The translations under genes were made by a program, and so were the position numbers. A stretch of DNA of 64,000 nucleotides from Microthyrium microscopicum (lineage: Eukaryota; Ascomycota; Dothideomycetes; Microthyriales; Microthyriaceae). Under the pieces are notes generated by a model, which saw only the letters and a program-made list of their open reading frames with translations, did no database searches and was not told where the DNA came from. Where the stretch lies: the NCBI GenBank assembly GCA_010405405.1, contig MU004234.1, forward strand, positions 2,647,988-2,711,987, read 5' to 3'. Shown piece by piece: positions 34,793-45,827 of this stretch; positions within the stretch are counted from its first letter, which is position 1; every line of letters begins with the position of its first letter.

Positions 34793-37581
34793 ATGAATCG
34801 ACATGGAGGACCTCAGCCGGATGAGCACGAGGGCGCGGCCCGGTCGACGGCTATTAGTCGAGATGGAGAAACAATACCACAATACACATCGGCCGAGACA
34901 GCAGAGCATGACATTGCAATGTTCTCCAAGATGCACGCTTGGGATCCTAATGTCCCCAACGACAAGCTCAATGTGCTGGACGCGGCGGTGGAGAAGCATG
35001 ACACTGACGCCGAAGAAGCTCTCGATCAAGAGCTAGAAGAAAACTCGCCATATCCTGAAGTTGTGGCAGCCGTGAGCAACACTGATGACACAACAATCGA
35101 AGGTGGCACGTTTCGAGCCTGGTTCCTAGGACTCTTGTTCGTCACACTCGGCAGTGGTCTGAACATGCTCTTTTCGTTGAGACAACCCAGTATATCCATC
35201 GGTGCACTTGTAGCTCAGCTATGCGTGTATCCTATTGGTGTATTATGGGCTAAAGTGGTGCCCAGTAAAGAGTTTAGCGTTTTTGGTAAAAAGTTCAGTT
35301 TCAATCCTGGCCCGTTCAACAAGAAGGAGCACACCTTGATCGTTGTCATGGCTAATGTCACTTTCAATGGTGGATCCGGTAAGTGATACAACCGTCGTAC
35401 AATTCAAGCTCTCGCTAATTAATGTCAGCTTACTCTACATTGACAATCGAGGCACAACGAGGTTTCTACGGACTTGACTGGGGATTTGGATTTGCAATTC
35501 TCTTTACTTTGGCGACACAAATGACAGGCCTGGGTCTTGCTGGTCTCTTCAGAAACTTTTTGGTGTACCCATCATCTATGATCTGGCCCTCGACATTGCC
35601 AAATTGCGCTTTGTTCAATACCCTGCATGATGGCAAGACGGCTATGGACCCGGCTGATACGAATGGCTGGAGAATATCCAGATTCAAATTCTTCACCTGT
35701 AAGTGGACCATGGTCCGAGCCTATGACATTGCTAACATGAACAGATGTTTTGGTTGGCGGATTCTTTTGGTACTGGTTCCCTGGCTTTATCTGGCAAGGA
35801 TTGAGTGTATTTGCTTGGGTGACTTGGATCAAACCAAACAATGTTATTGTTAATCAAATCTTCGGTGGTACCAGCGGATTCAGCTATGGCGCGCCATTCA
35901 CGATCTTTACTTTGGATTGGACAACGATCAACGGTTATATTGGAAGTCCACTGGTAGTTCCATGGCACGCAATCGCAAATACCAGTAAGACAGAGCTCCT
36001 GTGGGTTGAAACATATCACGTACTAACGTATGCTAGTGATCGGCCTTGTTATTTTCACATGGGTTCTTGCAACTGGCATTAACTATAGTGGAAAGTGGTA
36101 TTCTGACTATCTTCCCGTCTCAGACTCCAACAGGTCCGTAGTGGTCTTACTATACCAAGAGACTTTGCTAACAGCTGTAGTTACGATAACATGGGCCACC
36201 GCTATAATGTCACTAGGATTTTGAAGCCAGACTGGACACTGGATCCAGTCAAGTACAAGACATATTCACCAATCTTCTTATCGACGACATTTGCCCTGCA
36301 GTATGGCCTAAGTTTTGCGTCCATTGTCGCGGTTGTCACCCACACCGCCGCATTCCATGGCAAAGAGATCTGGCAACGATTCCGAAATGTTCGAGCTGAA
36401 CCCAAAGATATCCATATGAAGCTGATGCAGTCGTACCCTGAGGTACCGCAATGGTGGTTCATCACCATGTTCGTTATCATGCTCGCAATTGGACTGGCAA
36501 CTGTTCTGCATTACCCTCTCCAACTACCATGGTGGGCTTTCTTCGTCTCCATTTTAATGGCCGCCTTCTTCATGGTGCCCATTGGCATGATCCAAGCTAT
36601 TACTGTAAGTCAAAGCCGACAATGAATACTGACTGTAGACTAACTCGAGTAGAATATCCCAATTGGTCTCAACGTCATCACCGAATTCGTTGTTGCTTAC
36701 ATGCTTCCTGGCCGTCCCATGGCCATGATGGCTTTCAAGACTCTTGGTTATATCACTATGGCGCAAGGCATAACGTACGCCCAGGATCAAAAGATGGCAA
36801 TGTACATGAAAGTCAAACCGAGGACCATTTTTTGGGGTCAGCTTTGGGCTTCAGTTCTCAGTTCTTTCGTTCAAGTTGGCGTTTTGCTCTGGGCATTCAC
36901 TAACATCGAGGGTATCTGCACCAAAGACCAGCCCAACAAGTTCACATGCCCCAACGGCCGAGTATTCTTCAATGCCAGCATCGTATGGGGTGTCATTGGA
37001 CCAGGAAGAGTAAGTCCCATCATCTTCAGTCGTCTTTGGAGTTAAGAAGCTAATTTCTTGTAGATGTTCGGTCCTGGTAGTATCTATGAATCACTCCAAT
37101 GGTTCTGGATGATCGGTGCCCTTTGCCCCATCATCATCTGGGTCGTCGCCCGTAAATTCCCCCGCGGACCATGGCGCTATCTTCATTTCCCAATTATCTT
37201 CGGTGGTACTGGTCAAATTCCTCCGTAAGCTCCACCTACCTCCCAGCCGTCCCCAAAAGTATCATTACTAACGAAACCTACAGTGCTGTACCCATGAACT
37301 ACCTCATGTGGGGCATCATCGGCTATATTTTCAACAAGCACATCCGCTCGCGCGCACGTGGCTGGTGGTCCAACTACAACTACATTCTCTCCGCAGCGCT
37401 CGATACTGGTCTAGCTCTGTGCACAATCGTCATTTTCTGCACGCTCACTATGACCAAGACTGAGCCGCCTAGCTGGTGGGGCAATAACGTCGTGAGCACG
37501 ACGCTGGATTCTCAGGGAACGGCGATTCGTAAGGTGCTGCCCGATGGCGAGAAGTTTGGACCCCCGGTCGGGTCTTGGTAG
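34793..37581 (+). CDS. OPT-family oligopeptide transporter
   Basis: This is a proton-coupled plasma-membrane transporter of small peptides (OPT family). There are eight exons: 34793-35378, 35429-35698, 35745-35984, 36037-36133, 36181-36604, 36653-37009, 37064-37224 and 37284-37581. All introns are 46-59 nt and the frame closes at 810 aa, typical of fungal OPTs. The N-terminus is acidic and hydrophilic. The first membrane segments begin near residue 108 (TFRAWFLGLLFVTLGSGLNM). The OPT signatures NPGPFNKKEHTLIVVMANVT and the KIPPR-like MYMKVKPRTIFWGQ are both present, as are about a dozen hydrophobic segments up to LALCTIVIFCTLTM. The frame is open upstream of 34793 but has no ATG there, so this ATG is the start. 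It could take up peptides, glutathione-like compounds or siderophore-type ligands; the substrate is not readable from sequence. Confidence 0.94.
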
Positions 37582-38219
37582 TTGGGTGCGGTTGAGATAG
37601 TAATTTGTGTAGTAATTTGAGCTTAATTGAGATGTAGCGAAGCTTGTAATCATTCAATACCCTTTACTCAAGCTGACTTTGCTCGTGCCTTACGCTGTGA
37701 TATCAGAAGAATCTAGAAACATTGCTCATGCTGAAGATCAACCTTGAGTGACTATGCTGTTGTGTCTGTGGCAAGTTATAGCAAGGGTAAGAAAATGAGT
37801 AATGGAGCAAGATATATCATGCAACAAGATCTAAAGGTCTTGTCAAGGTCAGAAAACAAAGATAGTCGTTCTCAATATCATCGTTGGTTCCAATGAAGCG
37901 GCACAATGGACGTATAAGCTTGATTGTCCAATATGATACGAATTGAGCCTTCAAAATCTTCATGTCCGCTTTTCCGCTGATATCCCTAGGTGAGTTGTTT
38001 TTACCATATCAACATGGTTATCTTTCTCCTTGAAGGATCTTTCTCATGGCCTTGGCTCCGTATTGAGCACCCGCAAGTCAACAAGTATCATCGCTATTCA
38101 TCACACGGACCCGAACAAATGAGTCAGCTAGTGATCTTCCGTGTCCTCTTCCATCAAGATTTCTTCTGTGGTATGGCCCTGCTCGTTACTCTTTTCCGCA
38201 GTATCTTTTTGCGTCATTC
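37582..38219. other. Intergenic between convergent genes
   Basis: This holds the 3' flanks of the OPT gene (plus) and the first gene of the minus-strand array. Nothing else is seen. Confidence 0.5.
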
Positions 38220-38797
38220 TCATTCCATAGTGTCGTCTTGATCTGTCTCGTCAAGTCGCTCCTGCATGTTATCTGGGTCCTGATTTTGAAATTCCTCCAG
38301 GAGATTCTTCCCGCGGATGGTAACAAACAAGTCAATCAACTTCTGGCACTTCTGCGTAAACTCTTCCTGAACTGGTCGGCTACGAAGTTGCTGCATTTTG
38401 GTGCAATTGAGGCAGATTTGGAGAATGGAGAAAGCTTGCAGGAATTTGGTCTTCATCTTCTGGTATGTATCGTCTACGTCCTGAAGAAATTCCGTGATCT
38501 TTCTGATGGACTCTTGTGTCTCCGCTAGAAGCTTTGAATTAGAGCGGCCTATCGTGGTCTGAAAAGAGTTAGTCCTGGCTGATTGATAATTGCTGACAGA
38601 AGCGGCCTTACAACTCTCTGCTTGAATGTCTCTAAGAACCTCAATGCAGCTCCAGTTGATTCTGAGTCTGACATCATCTCAGATATTGGCCCTCGGGGCT
38701 TGATGAACTCGTCTATGTCCGAAAGGAACTTGCTATCCGCGCTCAGCAGTTGGAGAGCCGCAAGGATCTTTCGACATTCGTGATGTTCGCTGGCCAT
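38220..38797 (-). CDS. Unrecognised helical protein, member 1 of a two-gene pair
   Basis: There are two exons, 38797-38612 and 38558-38220. The intron is 53 nt and phase 0, giving 174 aa. I do not recognise the protein. It is predicted largely helical, with no signal peptide or membrane segment. It aligns end to end with the gene at 39277-39845. Shared features are the start MASEHHECRKILAAL versus MAREIQECRRIAAVL, an LS.D....L...DE core, the same intron position, and the block QQLRSRPVQEEFTQKCQKLI...LF...RGKN versus QRMRSQCIQDEYTEKCQQMT...LF...RGEN. The tail is acidic. The ATG at 38797 is chosen because it matches the start of the paralog. The two genes are a tandem duplication, now strongly diverged. 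Confidence 0.75.
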
Positions 38798-39276
38798 TGC
38801 TGCGCCGTGCTTCAATTGTCTGTACTTGTGGTATGGGATTGAATTTCAGGATGCTGAAGGAGTGCTTGTCGTTCTGTAAAGGCGTTGCGGTAGATAACGT
38901 TAAAGCTATGGGAAGAGTGGAATTTGAGGGAAGCGAGAGAGCTGTCTAGAGTTTTGTGGTCAGAATTGAATTGTCAGTGCTAGTGCGTTGCCTAATGGTA
39001 CCCGCTTCAATGTTGTGATTGAGGCAATGACTGGAGAATTCCGAGGTAGTTACAGTACTCTACGCTTTGAGGTTGGTAAATATGTAGTTGATAGAATTAG
39101 GCAAGAATGAAAATGGGAAAGCAAATGGCAAGAGCGTCTAGTACTCCTGCCAGGTGATCCAGTCTCTCGCTTCTATCTCAAATTTCATCATATCAGCCGG
39201 CCTGATATCAAACTTCACCTAATATGCTGAACGCACAATATCAAAATGTCAAGTTTGGCCCGCTCTGCTGAGCAGG
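38798..39276. other. Intergenic within the minus-strand array
   Basis: This is the promoter of the first array gene and the 3' flank of the second. No further gene is seen. The SCACCTCRAA box found before four other genes of the array is absent here. Confidence 0.5.
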
Positions 39277-39845
39277 CTAATCTTCCATCCTGTTCTGTTC
39301 TATTCTGCTTTCTAGATTCTCGAGCGCATCTTGTAACTCCGGTTTCTGCAGCTCTTCTTGAATGTTTTCTCCACGAAAGCTGGTAAAAAGCTCGGTCATT
39401 TGTTGACACTTCTCTGTATACTCATCTTGAATGCACTGACTGCGCATACGTTGCAGGTCAGGATTCTCAGCAGATTCTTGTATTGTATGGAACATGCTCA
39501 GGAAGATGCCCTTAAAGGTCTTGTATTCGCTCTCCACCGAAGTCATCATTTCGGTCATCTTTGAAATGTCTTCTTTCTCTGTCTGGGACTGTTCAAGTTA
39601 GTCACTTTTCGTGAGAACCATCCAATGTGTAGGGTTTGTGGACGCACCAGAGCTGAAATATTCCGGTCCAAAAGTCGGAGCATGGCCTCTGCGCTCGCGA
39701 AAGTGTCTTTAGACATGGCAATTGCATCCATCGCGGGCCTCATGCGCTTGAGGGATTCGTCCAATTGGCAAAGAACTCGATGATCGAGACTTAGTTGTCG
39801 AAGGACGGCAGCGATTCGCCGGCATTCCTGTATTTCCCTCGCCAT
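39277..39845 (-). CDS. Unrecognised helical protein, member 2 of a two-gene pair
   Basis: There are two exons, 39845-39648 and 39588-39277. The intron is 59 nt and phase 0, giving 169 aa. It is the paralog of the gene at 38220-38797, with the same exon layout and a similar Cys-Arg-rich first helix (ECRRIAAVLRQLSLDH). It also shares the QRMRSQCIQDEYTEKCQQMT block and an acidic, Glu-rich tail (EELQKPELQDALENLESRIE). There is no secretion signal or known domain. Length and codon content are normal for a functional gene. The pair's function is unknown; intracellular, possibly coiled-coil-forming proteins are all that can be inferred. Confidence 0.75.
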
Positions 39846-40283
39846 GAGTACTCCAGGCTTGAACTAAGGTGGTTAAGAAAGTCTGTGTCGGTTGCGTGTT
39901 TGTTCTTCGGTCGGGTGTCAAGTCTTGAGGAGCGGCTAGTGGTTGGTAAGGGCGCGTTGTCAGATATATTTGATGGTCAAAGAATGATGTTAGAGTGAGA
40001 GAGGATGTTAGAATGAGAGAGTACTATAGCAATTAAGCGTGTAGGAAGAGTTTGTGATAGAAGACATTTGAGTTCTCGGTCACCGGTGTATTGGTCTTTC
40101 AGTCTATTGCTCCATGGTACTTGCCTAATATTGAAGCAGCGAGTGGAGCAATTATATGGCCGAAATGGGCAATAACCAAGTAAGAATGTATTATGGCAGG
40201 AACTATCCAAGCAACAACAAACAACACTGTCCAAGATAAATAACAAAAAAGCTCATTCAGTTATTTGATGTCCTTCCTCCAAC
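39846..40283. other. Intergenic within the minus-strand array
   Basis: This is short flanking sequence with a small AT-rich direct repeat (GAGAGAGGATGTTAGA-like words near 39995-40020). No gene is seen. Confidence 0.5.
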
Positions 40284-41440
40284 TCATTCTTGAAGTCTCC
40301 ACTCGCCCTGACGACTGATAAGTGTGCCCAGGTCGAGCTCATCGCTGCTTGAATCAATTGTCTCTGCGTCAACCAAGACTCGCCTGCTTGTCTTCAGACT
40401 CGGGAGTTCGTCCCATGCTGGCATTACCTCAAACTCGAACAAAGCGAAATGAGTTATCGTACCGCATAAGTGATTTACGCCTTTCGTGACCCATTCTGCT
40501 GCACAATGGAGCTTTGCCAGGTAGTGATCAGTGAGTTCCAAGTCCTCGATGATCTTTTCAGTCAAAGCGTTGGCCTCTTCCAAGAGCCGCTGAAGTGAAT
40601 TAGTATCGTACTTTCCAAAGATAGGCATAGTTCTTACCTTGTCCCATAGAGCACGAGACTGATTATTGCCCGTGTTTGATCTGTGACGCTTCTGGGAACT
40701 AGATGTACTCGATTGTGCTTGAAGGGCTCGCTTATTTCCTTTGCTAATTTGCCTGAGCTCTTCCCAGGATTTTGATACGATGGTCTGCTTTGCCTTCTTC
40801 TCGTTGAGTGTGCGCTCAAATCCGTCCAGAAGGTTTCGACTCATTCGAGCGCATCGCTCGCGAAGCTCGGGACAATCCATTCGCGCAGCTAGGTTACAAA
40901 GGTTACACATCTGGTCAACGACTTTAGCTTCCAATTGCTGTAACCGTATTTCATTTCCCACTCCTTAGTTGTATATTTCAGAAGAGGTTCCATATTAGCT
41001 TTCAGAGTGGGATTTGCAATACCGACCTTGTAGTGTTAGTGACTATCGCACTGTTTATACTATTCATCATTGAAACTCACGACACTTTTCTTGAGAACGT
41101 CAACCTCGTCATCTACTGCGGGTATCCCGGCTGGATCCATGTAGTACTCTTTGTCCATCTCTTTGCTGTAAGTCTTGCTCTGTCCGTCTGATCCCTTCAA
41201 AGTCACTTCGTCGCTCTTTATGAATCTGTTGGGATAAGACTGCTCGATGTGTAAACCAGCCATATTTGTCTTGGCAAGGAACTGTTGGAATAGCTGTAGG
41301 CTGGCTTGAACGATGTCTCGATCCACATATTCTGAATCGGAAGTCTGTGTGGTAGTGAAGCTTGCCTCGTCACTAGACTCTGAAGATGATACAGAAAGGA
41401 AGATGTCTTCGTCAAGAAAGATGACCTTAACATTGGAAGC
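40284..41440 (-). CDS. Unrecognised protein, 5' end unresolved
   Basis: Four exons can be joined in phase: 41440-41081, 41026-40945, 40888-40638 and 40589-40284. They give 332 codons after a splice acceptor at 41441. The start codon is not found: a candidate first exon starting ATGTCAGAATTGAGC at 41585 does not connect in frame. Either the first exon lies elsewhere, an unusual donor is used, or the gene is losing function. The protein is acidic with a Ser/Thr-rich segment (SSSESSDEASFTTTQTSDSE), then mixed helical sequence with CPELRERCARMSRNLLDGFE and a basic linker. The last intron (48 nt, TACTAAT branch site) is in frame and stop-free, so retention would add 16 residues. A donor GTTACA for the third intron is atypical. 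No domain is recognised, and it is not clearly related to its neighbours. Confidence 0.5.
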
Positions 41441-42205
41441 CTGAGTTCGGAGCTATCAGCCGCTCATAAATTGAAAAGATTCATCAAGAAGGCCTCACCA
41501 TTACTGTGGATGGCTTTCGATATAGGCTGAAGCCCTCTGAAGCTGTGAATACCGAACAGGGGGATGTTCTGGCTCAATTCTGACATAGGCCGAGTTAGTA
41601 CTCAATTAAGTTAATTGTGACACGCGGCCAGGGTCAAAAAGCGTTGAACTTACAAATGTAATTGTGATCATGGATGTAGTGGAGATGAAGAAGGATGCAG
41701 ATGATCAAGTTTAGCGAAAGAAATATACGAAATCTTCACCAGACAGTGCAAATTCTTCTGCACAACAGATGACTCTCAGTCTTTGATGTACATCCTAGCG
41801 TAGAAAGAAGGCAGTCAAAATCTCTGATCATTTGATTATGAACTCATCAGAGCGGAACGAGAAAGGAGACGACTGCCAGATAGGGTATGTGACTGCAGTG
41901 GAATCTTTGGTCTCTATTGCTCACCACGGTAAGAGAAACACTTTCAACGAAGGCCTTGACGATAATGAAGATTTACTAAAGTAATAGCAGAGGAGCGATG
42001 ATAGGTAAGTGATTAACTGAAGGTTATCTTCCTGACATTCACCAGTTTTGCTTGGCCATAAACATAATGAGGCGTACCGCAGGTTTTAGCTATTAATATT
42101 GCGAGCATATCTACTCCGAAATGTGATACAAAGAGTGATTTAACAACTACAAGTACTCGACGGTCAATTATCTTCCTACATCGTTCGGATATCCATCCAT
42201 AGTCA
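41441..42205. other. Region upstream of the unresolved gene
   Basis: This may contain one or two small 5' exons of the gene at 40284-41440 (an intron-like GTAAGT...TATGTCAG unit lies near 41590-41655) and the 3' flank of the next gene. Nothing can be called firmly. Confidence 0.35.
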
Positions 42206-43404
42206 TCACATCATCTCAGTATCACCGTCGTCCGCTGCAATTGCATCGTCCGTTCCTGCTATAGGACCTGGGAGCGTCCACCCGTTTAGCTCCGAAGCAA
42301 GCCACTTGTCAATGGTCTTTTCGATAGCATGGGCATAACCGACCAGCTTGCAGATGATATCTTTCCAAACATCCCACAATTTTGGCCGGCTGAAAGCTGC
42401 GATGCTAAGTACTTCTACTGGATCAACTGGGACACCGGTATTGTAAGGGGAACTTCCCTTGGAGATCTTGGACATCTTGATATACAGGTATCTGAAGAAC
42501 TCGGTCTGTTCTGGCGTTTCATTCCCATGTAATGATGGCCAGATACCATTGGTCTGAAAGCGTTCTTTGATGTAATGAACACAATCAAACACTTCCCGAG
42601 CATGACACTGCTCTACAACCAGAGTCGCAGCCATTGTGTTAGTGTCCCTTTTGACAGTTTGAAGCGCATATTCCACCGCTTGAAGCTCTTTTGAAGAAAT
42701 TGGGCGGGATATTCCTGACTCTGCATTGCTTAGGCTCAATTGTGAGAAGGATATGTCAATCTCGTCTTGGGATCCGAGTGGAGGAAATTGTGACATTTCA
42801 AGCTCAAAGAATTCTGCGGCGGAGGAGATCTGCTGTTGTGCCTCGTTGATATAGTTTTGCAGCTCCATCATGAGGAGCTCGTTGGGGTGAGCCGAAGAGT
42901 CAGAGTAGTAAAGCTCGACGATCGCTCCATATTCCAGGTCGTCCTGTAGGGCAGTTATAGTGCCAGGTGCTTCCTCTTCACTTGAGATCACTGGAACATT
43001 GTAATACTGGTTGAGTACCTTGGGCAAAGGATGGAGCAAGTGAGCGATTGCTTCGAAAAGAAACTCCTGCTGGGCCGCGACTAAGTGCACAACTTTCCAG
43101 TGCTCCGTAGATCGCTTCTGACGTTGGCCGGCCACTGGGCTGGGCTTCGTTGACCTTTTCTGTCGGTACTGCCGAGCAACATGTCGACTCGTCGAATTCT
43201 TCCCGCAATCTTGCTGAATTAGCTGAGACTTGGATGGTCGAGTATGGATTGGTAGAGTCATCTGAGCCAACTCTTTGTTTTGGCGCACTTTGCGCTGGCG
43301 GATAGGCAAACTTGTAAGCTCTCTATGATATAGTTAGTATCCCAATATACTGGAGAATAAAGGGGAACTCACGCGAAATGCGATGGCGTCTGCTTTGGTG
43401 CCAT
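42206..43404 (-). CDS. LPIRQRK-family paralog 1 (unrecognised)
   Basis: There are two exons, 43404-43373 and 43322-42206, giving 382 aa. The 32-nt first exon encodes MAPKQTPSHF plus two bases of an Ala codon, and a 50-nt intron leads straight into ELTSLPIRQRKVRQNKE. This layout is shared with the genes at 44183 and 45828. A basic Gln/Ser-rich stretch follows, then conserved block 1 (VAAQQEFLFEAIAHLLHPLP...YYN, near 85-115) and a long variable helical middle. Conserved block 2 is near the C-terminus (VLSIAAFSRPKLWDVWKDII followed by AHAIEKTIDKWLASE). The tail is acidic and ends at Met-Met. No signal peptide, membrane segment or known domain is seen. The basic start could be a nuclear or nucleic-acid-binding tail, but that is speculation. 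Confidence 0.8.
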
Positions 43405-44182
43405 AGTGACGACGGGGCAGATATATTGTTGTGTGATATAGCTGATGTGATGTTGATATAACAGTGGTTCAGAGCAATTATGGCTGAAGTCTGCGTGGTG
43501 GAGCCAAAAGAGCCCGGTTGACTGAAATTTTCCCAGTTTCTTGGACGCGGAGTAGCGGGATTGTAGTGTGGGAAGAGTAGGTTCTGGACAACAGGAACCT
43601 GGGGACGCTCGGAAGTAAAGGGAGATTCTGAACGACCGGAGTGACCCCCAGCGTCGACTTTAGGTTGTGTTGACTTCACTTCTTTGCACCTCGAATTTGT
43701 CGTTGGAATAGATCATTCCCGAGATGCCAGTGACCGTCAGAGTAGATAGGCTTGCGTGATCCGGGTATAACTCCTCTACATAGCAACTATGGACAGAATG
43801 TCAAGAGATTGGATGGGTTTAAGTAATGCCATCAGTGGTATTGGACACACCTTCCGCCTCGAGAAATCTGATTTTTACAATTAAGCTATATCGCTCCAAA
43901 ACGATCGAACTTTTAGCTCTCATCTGCCAATTGTGGGCTAAATGATATGATTCAAGGTATCCTATTCGAGACGAGATGAGCCTTTCTAGGTATAGGAATC
44001 TCTCGTTTGTTAAGATTCTATTTAATGGTCTACTGTGTTGATCAACTCAGCTTAGATACAAACATGCCTGGCTACAAAGAAATACCGTTTCTCTCGCAAG
44101 CGACTCCTAGATTCAATTTTCTCAAACAAAGTAATTTTCTGGCCTGACCAGTATATAACTCCTTTTCAATCGCCCTTATGCC
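43405..44182. other. Intergenic within the minus-strand array
   Basis: This holds the promoter of paralog 1, including its SCACCTCRAA box at 43686-43695, and the 3' flank of paralog 2. No gene is seen. Confidence 0.5.
43686..43695 (-). promoter_or_regulatory. Shared promoter box, paralog 1
   Basis: GCACCTCGAA on the plus strand (TTCGAGGTGC in gene direction) lies 282 bp before the start codon. The same box recurs at similar distance before the other three paralogs. Next to it, TTCACTTCTTT resembles TTCACTTTTAC next to the paralog-2 box. Confidence 0.45.
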
Positions 44183-45238
44183 CTAGAGCGATGCGAGCCA
44201 GCTATCGACAAGTTTTTCGACCGCTGCGGCATGATCAATAAGCTTCGTCGCCGTCTCTCGCCAAAGCCTCCACAATTTCGGACGGTTGAACGCCGCAACC
44301 GCCAGAAGCTCCAGAGAGCGAGCTCGAGGACCGCTGAAAGGAGAGTCCGCGTTGGATAGGTTGACATATATAAACTTCAATAGATCAGCCGCGAGCCTAC
44401 TCTCTGTCTCATCCGGCGTTTCGTCATCCAGGGGTGCCGAGACTGCACTGTTATCGAACTGTTCTTCGATAGACAATGCGGAACGCAATGCTTCAAGTAG
44501 CTGGCACTTTTCAGCAGCCAATGTGGTGGAACTGACGACAATGTCCTTTTTCAGATCTCTTAGGGTATGTTCTACAGCCAGGCGCTCTTGCAAAGGCAAT
44601 GGCTGGTAAACCGTCTCGTTGACACTCAACTTATTGAAGATGATATGCAAATCATCCTCGCTTCCTGGAACCAGAAAAGGAAGGACTTGTGGAAGCTTAG
44701 TATACAACGTAGTAAGCTTGACTTGAAATGATTCTGCTGCGATGGGAATATGCTTTTCAGCTTTGGCAACACAGTCTGGCAAATTCTCCATGATACAACT
44801 ACGAATTGACGAGGAAGAACTTCGGGGCACTGTTGACAGCCCAAATAATGATCGCTCAACCCTGATCGCCTGGTTGTTTTGATAATGGTTCCACATGTCC
44901 GGTAAGGGGACATGCATGTCAGCGATGGTTTCTAACAATATCTGCTGCTGAGCTGCCACAAAGGCCACGAATGATCCGTGGTCGGAACGTTTTGGTCGCT
45001 TTGGTATTGAGAGTCTAGTCGACTTCTTCGGCTTTTGGGTCTTCTTGATCATTCGTTCATCTTTTCGGGAGTGTGTTGGAAGAACCGACGGAGTTATCTC
45101 TTGTTGTTGCCGGGTCTTTCTCTGCCGGATCGGCAGGTTGGTGAGGTTTCTGTTTAGAATCAGCATTATAGTAAGACGGATTAACAAGAGGGTAATGAAG
45201 ACTTACGCGAAAGGCTTTGGAGATTGTCGAGGCGCCAT
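44183..45238 (-). CDS. LPIRQRK-family paralog 2 (unrecognised)
   Basis: There are two exons, 45238-45207 and 45149-44183. The intron is 57 nt and phase 2, as in paralog 1, giving 332 aa. The first exon encodes MAPRQSPKPF and the second opens NLTNLPIRQRKTRQQQE, followed by a Lys-rich stretch (KKTQKPKKSTRLSIPKRPKR) that looks like a nuclear localisation signal. Block 1 is FVAFVAAQQQILLETIADMH with PLPDMWNHYQNN; block 2 is LELLAVAAFNRPKLWRLWRE with AAAVEKLVDSWLASL at the very C-terminus. It ends earlier than paralog 1 and lacks the acidic tail. The middle carries an ERLAVEHTLRDLKKDIVVSS helix that matches ELQAVEYALQTVKRDTNTMA of paralog 1. These two are the closest pair. Function unknown. Confidence 0.8.
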
Positions 45239-45827
45239 TCTGGAGGAGTGCAATTGGCAAGCTCGAGATTGTAATTGTGCTAATAAAGTTGGAATAAAAC
45301 AATGCAAGTACGCGTGGAACGGGAAGGTTCGGCGCAACTGTCCTGAAAAGCTTAGATGTAGCGTTTGGGAGTGTGGTGATGGTAAGATTAATGTTTGAAC
45401 AATCCAAAGGCGCATTGTATATATGGGGAGTCTTCGAACATCTAGAGTAAGTTCTTGCGCCTGCTATGGTGTCAAGTGACCGTGTCAAGTTCACTTTTAC
45501 GCACCTCGAAGCGTGAGGTGAAAGATCGGATTCTTTAGGTGCCATCATACCTTGTAAGCCTAGATATCTCGTAGGTAAAATTTGGTAAGCAATGCATCTC
45601 TTCTGCAATTTGATGATAGGAGGTCAAGAAAATAAGATAATGGGAGATTATAGAAACCAGGAATCAAGGGAATGACAAAGGATAATATAAGGAACCTGGG
45701 AAAATGAGACATCTAGAACAACAGACTGGCCGCTCCATTGCAGCCAACAAAATGCTGTGTAATAGAGTTGAGTATCCTTTCTGAAAACCTCCTGTTCGAA
45801 AATTAGGCCCTTAGCAACCTACATCAT
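45239..45827. other. Intergenic within the minus-strand array
   Basis: This is the promoter of paralog 2, with the shared box at 45501-45510, and the 3' flank of paralog 3. Nothing else is seen. Confidence 0.5.
45501..45510 (-). promoter_or_regulatory. Shared promoter box, paralog 2
   Basis: GCACCTCGAA lies 263 bp before the start codon and is identical to the box of paralog 1. Confidence 0.45.
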
